Assembly (NCBI RefSeq): GCF_002294985.1
Contig: NZ_NSGE01000007.1
Location: forward strand, 1-64,000
DNA: 64,000 nt
Origin: Mesorhizobium sp. WSM3862
GTDB taxonomy: Bacteria > Pseudomonadota > Alphaproteobacteria > Rhizobiales > Rhizobiaceae
Reading direction: 5' to 3'
In this document: piece by piece, positions 53,727 through 62,495 of the stretch
Layout: each line of letters starts with the position of its first letter
How positions within the stretch are numbered: the stretch's first letter is position 1
Notes under the pieces: generated by a model
What the model was told of the DNA's origin: nothing
Databases searched by the model: none
What the model saw: only the letters and a program-made list of their open reading frames with translations
Program-made: the position numbers and the translations under genes

Positions 53727-56346
53727 CATAACGAACTGGCTCGTTGGCTGGGTTGCCCGGCTGCCGGCGCGCGTCCAGACCAAGCTCTTGAGCGCGTTCC
53801 TGTCGATCGTCGGCCTGCTGATCGTGCTCGGTGCCGTCGGGTTGCAGGTGCTGAGTGGGGTCAACGATCAGACCAACGAGCTGATCAAGCTGCAGCGCAG
53901 GATCGCGGCCTACCGCCAAGTACAGCACGATACGACCACCCAGCTCTACGGTATCTCCACCGCCCTGTTGCTACAGGATAACCGGATGCTGGATACGGCG
54001 CTGCGCCAGCTCAATCAGTTCGGCTACGACCTCGAGCGCATGGAGTTCGTCGCCAAAGCCGAGGTGGAAGTGCTTGGCCAGGTCAGGCAAGAGTACGAAA
54101 AACTGACGGCCGGGGTGACGCACGTGGCAGAGCTTGTCCGCGCGGGCCGTACCGAGGAGGCGCGCAAGGTTCAGCTTGATGAAATCATACCGTCGGCTGA
54201 TCGCCTCGAGCGGCTGACGAACCAGCTGGTCAACATGGCCGAAGCCGACATGGTGGCGGCCATCGAAACGACCGAGGGTGCGTACGGCACGTCCAGACTG
54301 ATCGTGGTTTCGTTTGCCGTGGGCAGTATCCTGCTGGCGTTGGGGCTCGGTTACATCATCTCCTGGTCGTTGATCGAACCGGTCAAGAAGATCGAGACGC
54401 GTCTCAGCCAGATAGCGGCCGGCGACTTCGCGCAACGGGTTGCCGTCGCCAATCGCGACGAACTTGGAGTGCTCGCCGCTAACGTCAACCAGACCTCCGA
54501 CCAGCTGGGGCGCCTGTATCAGGAGATTGAGACACGCACCCAGCAGCTCGATGAAGCCCTTCAGCAGCAGACAGCCACTGCAGACGTTCTGAAGGTCATC
54601 AGCCGCTCTACCTTCGATCTCCAGGTCGTGCTCGATACGTTGGTGGAATCGGCTGTCAGGCTCTGTCGCGCCGACAAGGGTGGCATCGTGCAGTTGCTTG
54701 ATGGCGTATTCCGCTATGTGTCGACGCTTGGCTACCCGCCCAGCTTCCGTGCCTATGTCGACGCCAACCCACTTCCAGCGCTTGCCGCTGGCCGAGGCTC
54801 CGCCGTAGGGCGCGTAATCGAAGAACGGCGGATCGTGCAAATCGAAGACGTGACCGCTGATCCGGACTACCGCGTCGCCTTGATCGCTGAGGCAGGCGGA
54901 TTCCGCACCGTCCTCGCTGCCCCGCTGTTGCGGGAAGGTGATCTCGTTGGCGTATTCGTCATGACGAGGGCTGAACCGCAACCGTTCAGTCCCAAGGAGA
55001 TCGCGCTCGTCGAGACATTCGCCGACCAGGCCGTGATCGCCATCGAAAATGCGCGGCTCTTCGAGGCGGTGCAGGCACGGACGCGCGAGCTTGCGGCGTC
55101 GGTTGGTGAGCTCGAGGCGCTTGGTGAAGTGAGCAAGGCGGTCAATTCGACGCTGGATCTCGACACGGTGCTGAAGACGATCGTCGCCAAGGCGGTCCAG
55201 TTGTCGGCGACGGATGCTGGCACCATCTACGTGTTCAGCAGCACGCGGCAGCAATTCCGTCCGCGCGCCAACTTTGGGATGAGCGATGAGCTTATCGCGG
55301 CAGTCTCGCAGCAGACGATCGGGCTGGCCGATATGGGTATTGGCGACGCGCCCGGACGGTGCATGCCGGTGCAGTTTCCCGACCTCAGCAAGGAAACCTC
55401 ATCCTTCCTTGTGAGAAAGACGATCCTCGACGCCGGATATCGCGGCATCCTGATCGTTCCGCTGCTGAGGCCCAACAAGATCGTCGGTGCATTGGTCGTC
55501 AGGCGCCACAAGCCAGGCGCCTTCGATGAGCAAGTTGTTCACCTGTTGGAGACCTTCGCAGCCCAATCGGTGGTCGCGATCCAGAATGCCAAGCTGTTCC
55601 GCGAGATCGAGGAGAAAGGCGAGGAGCTGGAAGCAGCCAGCCGCCACAAGTCCCAGTTCCTGGCGAATATGAGCCATGAACTCAGGACGCCGCTCAATTC
55701 GGTTCTGGGCTTCACAGAACTGCTGGTCGACGGCATCTACGGCGAACTCCCGGACAAGGCAAAGGCGACCGTCGCGCGTGTGCAGGCAAACGGCCGTCAC
55801 CTCCTCGGGCTCATCAACGACGTGCTCGACCTGTCCAAGATCGAAGCCGGCCAGCTCACGCTGGCGATCGAGGACTACTCCGTCGCGCAGATTGTCCGAT
55901 CGACCGTTACGGCGGTCGAGCCGCTCGCACGGGCGAAGGGTCTTGAGCTTTCAGCGACTGTTGCCGAGAACCTTCCAATCGGCCGTGGGGACGAACGCCG
56001 TTTGACGCAGATTCTGCTCAATCTCGCAGGCAATGCCGTCAAGTTCACCGAAACGGGTGCGGTCGATATTCTTGCCGATGCAGTCGATGGGAGCTTCGAG
56101 ATCGCCGTCCGAGACACCGGTCCCGGTATTGCGTCCAAAGACCAGGCTCTTATCTTCGAAGAATTCCAGCAAGTCGACAACAGCAGCACCAGGCAGAAGG
56201 GTGGCACAGGTCTTGGCCTGGCGATCTCGAAGCGCATCGCCGAAATGCATGGCGGAACCTTAGACGTCGAGTCCGTGATCGGGTCAGGGTCGACATTCCG
56301 TCTGAAGGTCCCGATCAGGATGAATGAGGACGTGAGGGCCGCATGA
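53692..56346 (+). CDS. HAMP-GAF-GAF sensor histidine kinase
   Basis: This 884-residue membrane kinase has TM1 at about 30-53, a helical periplasmic sensor (54-200), TM2 (203-226), HAMP (about 225-285), GAF (310-450), GAF (470-630), HisKA with SHELRTPLNSVLGF (His near 661) and HATPase with LLNLAGNAVKF and GTGLGLAISKR. The GTG start at 53692 has GGAGGAG seven bases before it and lies within the SCO gene by 35 bases, so translation is coupled. The two following genes encode receivers, the second with a cyclase domain. Confidence 0.88.
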   Translation: MTFSASWTKPNSITNWLVGWVARLPARVQTKLLSAFLSIVGLLIVLGAVGLQVLSGVNDQTNELIKLQRRIAAYRQVQHDTTTQLYGISTALLLQDNRMLDTALRQLNQFGYDLERMEFVAKAEVEVLGQVRQEYEKLTAGVTHVAELVRAGRTEEARKVQLDEIIPSADRLERLTNQLVNMAEADMVAAIETTEGAYGTSRLIVVSFAVGSILLALGLGYIISWSLIEPVKKIETRLSQIAAGDFAQRVAVANRDELGVLAANVNQTSDQLGRLYQEIETRTQQLDEALQQQTATADVLKVISRSTFDLQVVLDTLVESAVRLCRADKGGIVQLLDGVFRYVSTLGYPPSFRAYVDANPLPALAAGRGSAVGRVIEERRIVQIEDVTADPDYRVALIAEAGGFRTVLAAPLLREGDLVGVFVMTRAEPQPFSPKEIALVETFADQAVIAIENARLFEAVQARTRELAASVGELEALGEVSKAVNSTLDLDTVLKTIVAKAVQLSATDAGTIYVFSSTRQQFRPRANFGMSDELIAAVSQQTIGLADMGIGDAPGRCMPVQFPDLSKETSSFLVRKTILDAGYRGILIVPLLRPNKIVGALVVRRHKPGAFDEQVVHLLETFAAQSVVAIQNAKLFREIEEKGEELEAASRHKSQFLANMSHELRTPLNSVLGFTELLVDGIYGELPDKAKATVARVQANGRHLLGLINDVLDLSKIEAGQLTLAIEDYSVAQIVRSTVTAVEPLARAKGLELSATVAENLPIGRGDERRLTQILLNLAGNAVKFTETGAVDILADAVDGSFEIAVRDTGPGIASKDQALIFEEFQQVDNSSTRQKGGTGLGLAISKRIAEMHGGTLDVESVIGSGSTFRLKVPIRMNEDVRAA

Positions 56347-56708
56347 GCAAACGAATCCTGATGGTCGAAGACACCGAGGACAACCGCCAAATCATCCGCG
56401 ATCTCATTGCCACCACCGAATACGAACTGATCGAGGCGGCGGACGGTGCCGCCGGCATCGCTGCAGCTGCAGCACACAGGCCAGACCTGATCCTTATGGA
56501 CATTCAGCTCCCGGTGATCGACGGGTATGAAGCGGCCCGCCGCATCAAGGCCGACCCGGCGCTCCGGCACATTCCGATTATCGCCGTCACCTCCTACGCG
56601 TTGTCGGGCGACAAGGCGAAAGCCCTTGCTGCTGGGTGCGATGGTTACATTGCCAAGCCATTCAGTCCACGCCAGCTGCTTTCCGAGATTCGCGGTTTCC
56701 TTTCTTGA
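56343..56708 (+). CDS. Single-domain response regulator (DivK-like)
   Basis: This 121-residue receiver closely resembles the DivK group: MVEDTEDNRQIIRDLI, acceptor Asp in LILMDIQLPVIDGYEA, VTSYALSGD and Lys in GYIAKPFSPRQLL. It overlaps the kinase stop by four bases (ATGA). It probably passes or competes for phosphate between the kinase and the receiver-cyclase encoded next. Confidence 0.9.
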   Translation: MSKRILMVEDTEDNRQIIRDLIATTEYELIEAADGAAGIAAAAAHRPDLILMDIQLPVIDGYEAARRIKADPALRHIPIIAVTSYALSGDKAKALAAGCDGYIAKPFSPRQLLSEIRGFLS

Positions 56709-56721
56709 GGGAGGCAACACC

Positions 56722-57870
56722 TTGCACGATCCGCCTCGCATTCTCGCGGTCGACGATACTCCGGAAAACCTCGAGATCCTGCGCATGCGCCTCGAGGCGA
56801 ATGGCTATGAAGTTGTAACCGCCGCCGATGGTGAAGAGGGGCTTGCGAAAGCCCGCGAACTCACGCCGGATCTGATCCTGCTCGACATCATGATGCCGAA
56901 GCTCGACGGCATCAGTGTGGTCCGCATGCTCAAGCAGGATCACTCGCTGCGATCGATCCCCGTCATTCTGGTCACCGCGAAAGCCGACACGCGCGACGTG
57001 GTCGAGGGGCTGGACGCCGGTGGCGACGACTATCTGACAAAGCCCTTCGAGCACAGGGCGCTGCTGGCGCGGGTGCGCTCGATGTTGCGCCAGAAGGCGC
57101 TTCACGACACTGTCGCGAGCCAAGCCAAGCGCCTTGAGGACCAAGCCGCGCAACTTTCCGACTGGAACCGCTCGCTCGAGGAAACCGTCGCCGGCCAGGT
57201 GACGGAGCTCGAGCGAATGGCGCGGCTCAGGCGGTTCCTGCCCGAACAGGTCGCCGACCTCATCGTTGCGGCGGGCAATGGAGATGCGCTCTTGCAGAGC
57301 CACCGCCGCGAGGTGACGGTTGTCTTTTGCGATTTGCGCGGCTTCACGGCGTTCGCAGAGACCGCCGAACCCGAAGAAGTCATGACAGTTCTGGCCGAGT
57401 ATCATTCCTGTCTCGGCGAACAAATCGTCCGTCACGAGGGGACGCTCGAGCGGTTCGTGGGCGACGGAATCGTCGTGGTTTTCAACGATCCAATGCCATG
57501 TGCCGACCACAGCGAGAGAGCTGTCTCGATGGCTGCCGCAATGCGCGAAGCGATTGACGAGCATTCCGAGCGATGGCGCAAGCGGGACTATTTGCTTGGC
57601 TTTGGGATCGGCATTGCCAGGGGCCACGCAACCATCGGGCGCATCGGTTTTGATCAGCGCTCGGACTATGCCGTCATCGGCACCGTGTCGAACCATGCCG
57701 CCCGTTTATGCGAGGAGGCCAAATCGCGCCAGATTCTTGTTAGCCAACGGGTCCTCGGAGCTGTCGAGTCGCTGGTCGAATCCGTTCCTGTTGGCGAACT
57801 GACGCTGAAGGGCTTTCGCCGCCCGATGCCTGCCTATGAAATCGTGCGGTGGATCGGTCGGCCAATCTAG
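56722..57870 (+). CDS. Receiver-class III nucleotide cyclase
   Basis: This 382-residue protein has an N-terminal receiver (about 5-125; VDDTPENLEILRMRL, Asp in LILLDIMMPKLDG, YLTKPFEH), a coiled-coil linker (about 125-180) and a class III cyclase domain (about 190-370). Metal Asp residues are visible in VVFCDLRGFTAF and FVGDGIVVVF. The usual Lys of the K-x-x-GD motif is Arg (LERFVGDG), and YAVIGTVSNHAARL is one residue shorter than the common YTVIGDTVNLAARL. It may make cAMP or another cyclic nucleotide. The TTG start at 56722 follows GAGGGAGG. Confidence 0.87.
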   Translation: MHDPPRILAVDDTPENLEILRMRLEANGYEVVTAADGEEGLAKARELTPDLILLDIMMPKLDGISVVRMLKQDHSLRSIPVILVTAKADTRDVVEGLDAGGDDYLTKPFEHRALLARVRSMLRQKALHDTVASQAKRLEDQAAQLSDWNRSLEETVAGQVTELERMARLRRFLPEQVADLIVAAGNGDALLQSHRREVTVVFCDLRGFTAFAETAEPEEVMTVLAEYHSCLGEQIVRHEGTLERFVGDGIVVVFNDPMPCADHSERAVSMAAAMREAIDEHSERWRKRDYLLGFGIGIARGHATIGRIGFDQRSDYAVIGTVSNHAARLCEEAKSRQILVSQRVLGAVESLVESVPVGELTLKGFRRPMPAYEIVRWIGRPI

Positions 57871-58066
57871 CGCTGAGCGCACTCCGGCTTCGTTCGAGGG
57901 ATGCGGTGCGTCGAACCACCGGCGCCGCGGCGCGGATCTGCCGTTCACGTCGCGGCAACCGCAAATCCGCTTCGGGTCAGAGCCTCACGCCCAGACGGCG
58001 GACAAACCGTGCTGACGATAGGCCCGCCTGGCCGCAGGCGAGCTGTGATAGTTGACTGCTGTACCC

Positions 58067-58636
58067 TCAGTCCTTGGCGCGCTCGACATAGGAGCCGTCG
58101 GCGGTCATCACCACCACGCGCGTGCCGGTCGTGATGTGCGGCGGCACGGCCGTGCGCACGCCGTTGGAAAGCACCGCAGGCTTGTAGGACGAAGACGCCG
58201 TCTGGCCCTTGGTGACCGGCTCGGTATCGACCACCTCGAAGACGGCGCGCTGCGGCAGCGTCAGCGAGATCGGCGCGCCGTTGAACTGCGCCAGCTGCAC
58301 CGCCATGCCTTCCTGCAGGTAGGGCGCCATGTCGCCGACCACGCTTTCGGAGGCTACGACCTGGTCGTAGCTTTCCGGGTTCATGAAATGGAAGCCTTCG
58401 CCGTCGGAATAGAGGAAGGTGTGCTCGCGCTCCTCGACATAGGCGCGCTCGACCATCTCGGTCGTGCGGTAGCGCTCCGAGATCTTCACCCCGTCGCCGA
58501 TGCGGCGCATGTCGAGCTGGGTCACCGGCGTGCCCTTGCCAGGGTGGATGTTTTCGGCAAAGAGGATGACATAGAGCTTGCCGTCCTTATCGACGACGTT
58601 GCCTTTGCGTAAGGAACTGGCGATGACCTTGACCAC
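58067..58636 (-). CDS. efp: Translation elongation factor P
   Basis: This 189-residue EF-P relieves ribosome stalling at polyproline. The N-terminal KOW-like domain has HPGKGTP with Lys34 at the position modified in Escherichia coli EF-P. The OB domains follow with TFLYSDGEGFHFMNPESYDQ and the C-terminal PAVLSNGVRTAVPPHITTGTR. The GTG at 58636 encodes the start of VVKVIASS; the much longer open frame upstream is antisense to epmA and not coding. It is divergent from epmA, which encodes the enzyme that would modify Lys34. Confidence 0.92.
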   Translation of the reverse strand: MVKVIASSLRKGNVVDKDGKLYVILFAENIHPGKGTPVTQLDMRRIGDGVKISERYRTTEMVERAYVEEREHTFLYSDGEGFHFMNPESYDQVVASESVVGDMAPYLQEGMAVQLAQFNGAPISLTLPQRAVFEVVDTEPVTKGQTASSSYKPAVLSNGVRTAVPPHITTGTRVVVMTADGSYVERAKD

Positions 58637-58765
58637 GATATTCAATCCCAATCGAGTTTTTCGGCCTGCAAGCGTCTTTGCCCACGAAGCGGCGACGGCG
58701 GCCATCGCGTGCGCCGTAGCGCATCTTGCGTCGAACCGCCAGCCTCCTCGGCGATTTTCCCGCCC

Positions 58766-59809
58766 ATGACCACCGCTTCGCCCTGGTGGACGCCGCATGT
58801 ACACGCCGATCGCCGGCCAAGGCTGATGGCGCGCAACGCCATTGCCGCCGCCTTGCGCAGTTGGTTCGCCGAGCGCGATTTCGTTGAGGTGACGACGGCC
58901 GCGCTGCAGGTTTCGCCCGGCAACGAGGCGCATCTTGCGGCCTTCGCCACCGAGGCGATCGCGCCGGACGCATCGCGCCAGCCGCTCTACCTTCACACCT
59001 CGCCGGAATTCGCCTGCAAGAAGCTGCTTGCCGCCGGCGAGAAGCGCATCTTCAGCCTGGGCTCCGTTTACCGAAACCGCGAGCGCGGGCCGCTGCATCA
59101 TCCCGAATTCACCATGCTCGAATGGTACCGCGTCGGCGAGGCCTATGAGCGCCTGATGGCCGACTGCGCCGAATTTCTGGCGCTCGCCGCGGAAAAGGCC
59201 GGGGCCAAAAGCTTTCGGTTTCGTGGCCGCGAGGCCGATCCCTTCGCCGAGCCGGAGCGGCTGAGCGTGGCGGAAGCATTCATGCGCCATGCCGGCATCG
59301 ACCTGCTGGCGACCGTCGGCGCCGACGGAAGCACCGACCGCGAAGCGCTCCACCAGGGCCTGGTCTGCGCCGGCCTGCGCACCGCGCCCGACGACAATTG
59401 GGCCGACCTGTTCAGCCGCGTGATGGTGGAAAAGGTCGAGCCGGCGCTGGGGCAGGGACGGGCGACAATCCTCTACGGCTACCCAGTCTCCGAGGCGGCT
59501 TTGGCACGGCCGAGCGCGGAGGACCCGCGCGTCGCCGAACGCTTCGAGCTTTATTGCTGCGGCGTCGAGCTTGCCAATGCGTTTGGCGAGCTCACCGATC
59601 CGGCCGAGCAGCGCCGCCGCTTCGTCGCCGAGATGGACGAGAAGGAGCGCATCTATGGCGAGCGCTATCCGCTGGACGAGGATTTCCTCGCCGCGCTTGC
59701 CATCATGCCGCAGGCGAGCGGCTCGGCCCTCGGCTTCGACCGGCTGGTGATGCTGGCAGCCGGCGCCGCCAGGATCGAAGATGTGATCTGGGCGCCGGTG
59801 GCCGGCTAA
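58766..59809 (+). CDS. epmA: EF-P--(R)-beta-lysine ligase (PoxA/GenX type)
   Basis: This 347-residue class II lysyl-tRNA-synthetase-like enzyme lacks an anticodon-binding domain. Motif 1 is in AALRSWFAERDFVEVTTAAL, motif 2 in FSLGSVYRNRERG followed by HHPEFTMLEWYR, and motif 3 in GSALGFDRLVML. It attaches lysine or beta-lysine to EF-P Lys34. The ATG at 58766 gives MTTASPWW, the family-like start. The 129-base divergent gap to efp probably holds both promoters. No epmB (lysine 2,3-aminomutase) gene is in the window. Confidence 0.9.
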   Translation: MTTASPWWTPHVHADRRPRLMARNAIAAALRSWFAERDFVEVTTAALQVSPGNEAHLAAFATEAIAPDASRQPLYLHTSPEFACKKLLAAGEKRIFSLGSVYRNRERGPLHHPEFTMLEWYRVGEAYERLMADCAEFLALAAEKAGAKSFRFRGREADPFAEPERLSVAEAFMRHAGIDLLATVGADGSTDREALHQGLVCAGLRTAPDDNWADLFSRVMVEKVEPALGQGRATILYGYPVSEAALARPSAEDPRVAERFELYCCGVELANAFGELTDPAEQRRRFVAEMDEKERIYGERYPLDEDFLAALAIMPQASGSALGFDRLVMLAAGAARIEDVIWAPVAG

Positions 59810-60029
59810 TTCGCACTGTTCATGCGGTTGCGGCGGGGCAGTGCGCTGCGAAGGGCCGCGATTGCCTTGAGATTGCCGCATCCGCCATTGCACAAGCGGT
59901 GGTGGAACAATAGATGGTGCAGCAGCATCCAAGACGATTGTGCGGGCTTCCAGAGATGGCGGCCCGGCATCCATGGATGTGCGGTAGCATCTGCCCTCCC
60001 GCACAGCTTGAACAAACAGGACCAACCGC

Positions 60030-61373
60030 ATGACCGACACGCTCGACGCAGGGAAACTGACCGACCGCGTCGCGGCGCTCGTCGAGGCGGCCAAGCGCGC
60101 CGGGGCGGACGCCGCCGACGCGGTCGCCGTGCGCGGCCGTTCGGCCGGCGTGTCGGTGCGGCTGGGCAAGGTCGAAGGCACCGAATCGTCGGAAAGCGAG
60201 GACGTGTCGCTGCGCGTCTTCGTCGGCCAGCGCGTGGCGAGCGTCTCGGCCACCGCCGCCTCCGACCCGAAGGCGCTTGCCGAGCGGGCCGTCGCCATGG
60301 CGAGAGTCTCCCCCGAGGATCCGTTCCAGGGCCTTGCCGACCCAGCGCTGCTCGCCCGCAATTTGCGTGATCTCGACCTCTTCGATCCGACTGAGGTGTC
60401 GGCCGATCAGCTCAAGGAGGCGGCGCTGGCAGCGGAAGCGGCGGCCCTTGCCGTCAATGGCGTCACCAATTCCTCCGGCAGCAGCGCCAGCGCCGGCCTT
60501 GGCGGCCTGGTACTTGCGACCTCGCATGGCTTTGTCGGCCAATATGTCGCGTCGCGCTTTTCACGTTCGACCAGCGTCATTGCAGGCCAAGGCACGGCGA
60601 TGGAACGCGACTATGAATTCTCCTCGCGCCAGCATTTCGCCGATCTCGACGCGCCGGAGGAGATCGGCCGCAAGGCCGGCGAACGCGCCGTGCGCCGCCT
60701 CGGCGCCCGCAAGGCGGCGACCGGCCCGGTCGACGTCGTGTTCGACCCGCGTGTTGCGCGCGGCATTGCCGGCCATCTCGCCGGCGCCATCAACGGCGCC
60801 GCGGTGGCGCGCAAGACCAGCTTCCTGCGCGACATGATGGGAAAGCAGGTAGCCTCAAGCGCGATCACCGTCAGCGACGAGCCGCTGCGGCGTCGCGGCC
60901 AGGCGTCGCGGCCCTTCGACGGCGAAGGCGTCGAGGGCGACAAGCTGTTGATGGTAGACAAAGGCGTGCTCAACCACTGGTTCCTGTCGACCTCGGCCGC
61001 GCGCGAGCTTGGTCTCGTCACCAACGGCCGTGGCTCGCGCAGCGGCTCTTCGGTTTCGCCGTCCTCGACCAATCTGGCCATCGAGCCCGGCGATCGCGCG
61101 CCGGAGGAGCTGATCGCCTCGCTGCAGCTCGGCTTCTACGTCACCGAGGTCTTCGGCCAGGGCGTCGACATGGTGACCGGCGAATACAGCCGTGGCGCCT
61201 CCGGCTTCTGGATCGAGAACGGCGCGCTTGCCTATCCGGTGGCCGAGGTGACGATCGCCTCCAATTTGAAGACCATGTTCCTCAACATGGTGCCGGCGAG
61301 CGATCTCGACCGCAATTTCGGCACCGCCGCGCCGACGCTGCTGATCGAGGGGATGACCCTTGCCGGCGCCTAA
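60030..61373 (+). CDS. pmbA: TldD/PmbA family metalloprotease-complex subunit
   Basis: This 447-residue TldE/PmbA protein contains VRGRSAGVSVRLGKVEGTE, SLRVFVGQRVASVS, GLVLATSHGFVGQY and the C-terminal VFGQGVDMVTGEYSRGASGFWIENG. It lacks the HExxxH zinc site of the TldD partner, as PmbA proteins do. TldD/PmbA process peptides such as microcin precursors and degrade CcdA in Escherichia coli. It follows a 220-base gap after epmA in which no gene is seen, and overlaps or abuts the next gene. Confidence 0.9.
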   Translation: MTDTLDAGKLTDRVAALVEAAKRAGADAADAVAVRGRSAGVSVRLGKVEGTESSESEDVSLRVFVGQRVASVSATAASDPKALAERAVAMARVSPEDPFQGLADPALLARNLRDLDLFDPTEVSADQLKEAALAAEAAALAVNGVTNSSGSSASAGLGGLVLATSHGFVGQYVASRFSRSTSVIAGQGTAMERDYEFSSRQHFADLDAPEEIGRKAGERAVRRLGARKAATGPVDVVFDPRVARGIAGHLAGAINGAAVARKTSFLRDMMGKQVASSAITVSDEPLRRRGQASRPFDGEGVEGDKLLMVDKGVLNHWFLSTSAARELGLVTNGRGSRSGSSVSPSSTNLAIEPGDRAPEELIASLQLGFYVTEVFGQGVDMVTGEYSRGASGFWIENGALAYPVAEVTIASNLKTMFLNMVPASDLDRNFGTAAPTLLIEGMTLAGA

Positions 61374-61374
61374 C

Positions 61375-62169
61375 ATGGTCATCTCAGCCGAGACGCACGA
61401 AGACCTCGCTCTGCTTCGCGAAGCCGCCCGCGAGGCGGGCACCATCGCCATGCGCTATTTCGGCCAAAACCCCCAGGTGTGGATGAAGGGCGGGACCTCG
61501 CCGGTCAGCGAGGCCGACCATGCGGCCGACGCCTATCTGCGCGAGACCCTGCTCAAGGCGCGGCCGAATTATGGCTGGCTGTCCGAAGAAACCGCCGACG
61601 ATCATGCCAGGCTGTCGGCCCGCCGCACTTTCGTCGTCGACCCTATCGATGGCACGCGCGGCTTTCTCGATGGCCTGCATTCCTGGTGCGTCAGCGTCGC
61701 CGTGGTCGAGGATGGCCGCTCGCTGGCCGGCGTGCTCGAATGTCCGGCCAAGCGCGAGACCTATTGGGCGCTGCCGGGCGAGGGCGCGTTCCTCAACGGC
61801 AAGCGCATCCAGGTCCGCCAACTCGGCGATACCGTCGAGATCGGCGGGCCGAAGCCGCTGGTCGAGCGCATGCCCGCTTCCTGGCAAGCCCGGATGCGCC
61901 GCGTCGCTTACATACCCTCGCTCGCCTACCGGCTGGCAATGATCGCCAACGGCAAGCTCGACGCGACCTTCGTCAAGCCCAACGCGCATGACTGGGACAT
62001 CGCCGCCGCCGACCTTATCCTCCGCGAAGCGGGCGGCGCCTTGCTCGACCGCACCGGCAAGCCGCCGCGCTATGCCGGCGAGGTGATCAACCATGGCGCG
62101 CTCGCCGCCGGCAGCGGCGAACTGCTGGGCGTCCTGGCCGGCGTCATTGCCGGAGCTGACCAAGGGTGA
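61375..62169 (+). CDS. Inositol monophosphatase-family phosphatase (CysQ-like)
   Basis: This 264-residue Mg-dependent, Li-sensitive phosphatase-family enzyme has metal-binding Glu in WLSEETADD, DPIDGTRGFLDG (DPxDGT) and the closing WDIAAADLILREAGG. It fits 3'(2'),5'-bisphosphate nucleotidases or inositol monophosphatases; the exact substrate is not clear from sequence. The ATG at 61375 lies one base after the pmbA stop; a TTG at 61360 is possible. It is cotranscribed with pmbA and the lipid genes downstream. Confidence 0.88.
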   Translation: MVISAETHEDLALLREAAREAGTIAMRYFGQNPQVWMKGGTSPVSEADHAADAYLRETLLKARPNYGWLSEETADDHARLSARRTFVVDPIDGTRGFLDGLHSWCVSVAVVEDGRSLAGVLECPAKRETYWALPGEGAFLNGKRIQVRQLGDTVEIGGPKPLVERMPASWQARMRRVAYIPSLAYRLAMIANGKLDATFVKPNAHDWDIAAADLILREAGGALLDRTGKPPRYAGEVINHGALAAGSGELLGVLAGVIAGADQG

Positions 62170-62244
62170 GTCGGCCCACGGTTTCAAAATCGGCGGCTTT
62201 GGTCTAAACGTTTCACAAAATTCATGAATCTGCGAAGGATCGGC

Positions 62245-62490
62245 ATGGCCGTGGAAGACGGAAAGAAACAGCTTTTGCACCTGGTGTTCGGCGGCGAGCT
62301 GAAAAAGCTGGGTGGAACCGAGTTCCGTGATCTGGATGCGCTCGACATCGTCGGCATCTACCCCGACTATCAATCGGCGCACGCCGCGTGGAAGGCGAAG
62401 GCGCAGGCCAGCGTCGACAATGCCCACATGCGCTATTTCGTCGTTCACCTGCACCGGTTGCTCGACCCGGAAACAAAGGCAGCCGGTTGA
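62245..62490 (+). CDS. DUF4170 domain protein
   Basis: This 81-residue soluble protein has the core HLVFGGELKKLGGTEFRDLDALDIVGIYPDY followed by AHAAWKAKAQASVDNAHMRYFVVHLHRLLDP. This family is found in Alphaproteobacteria between a CysQ-like gene and lipid A/Kdo genes, as here. The ATG at 62245 has AAGGA six bases upstream; an ATG at 62224 is possible. Its function is unknown. Confidence 0.82.
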   Translation: MAVEDGKKQLLHLVFGGELKKLGGTEFRDLDALDIVGIYPDYQSAHAAWKAKAQASVDNAHMRYFVVHLHRLLDPETKAAG

Positions 62491-62495
62491 CTTCG

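Noticed and set aside
58637..60361. Upstream extension of the minus-strand frame containing efp
   Set aside because: Only the last 189 codons resemble EF-P. The rest is antisense to epmA and the start of pmbA and has no protein-like pattern.
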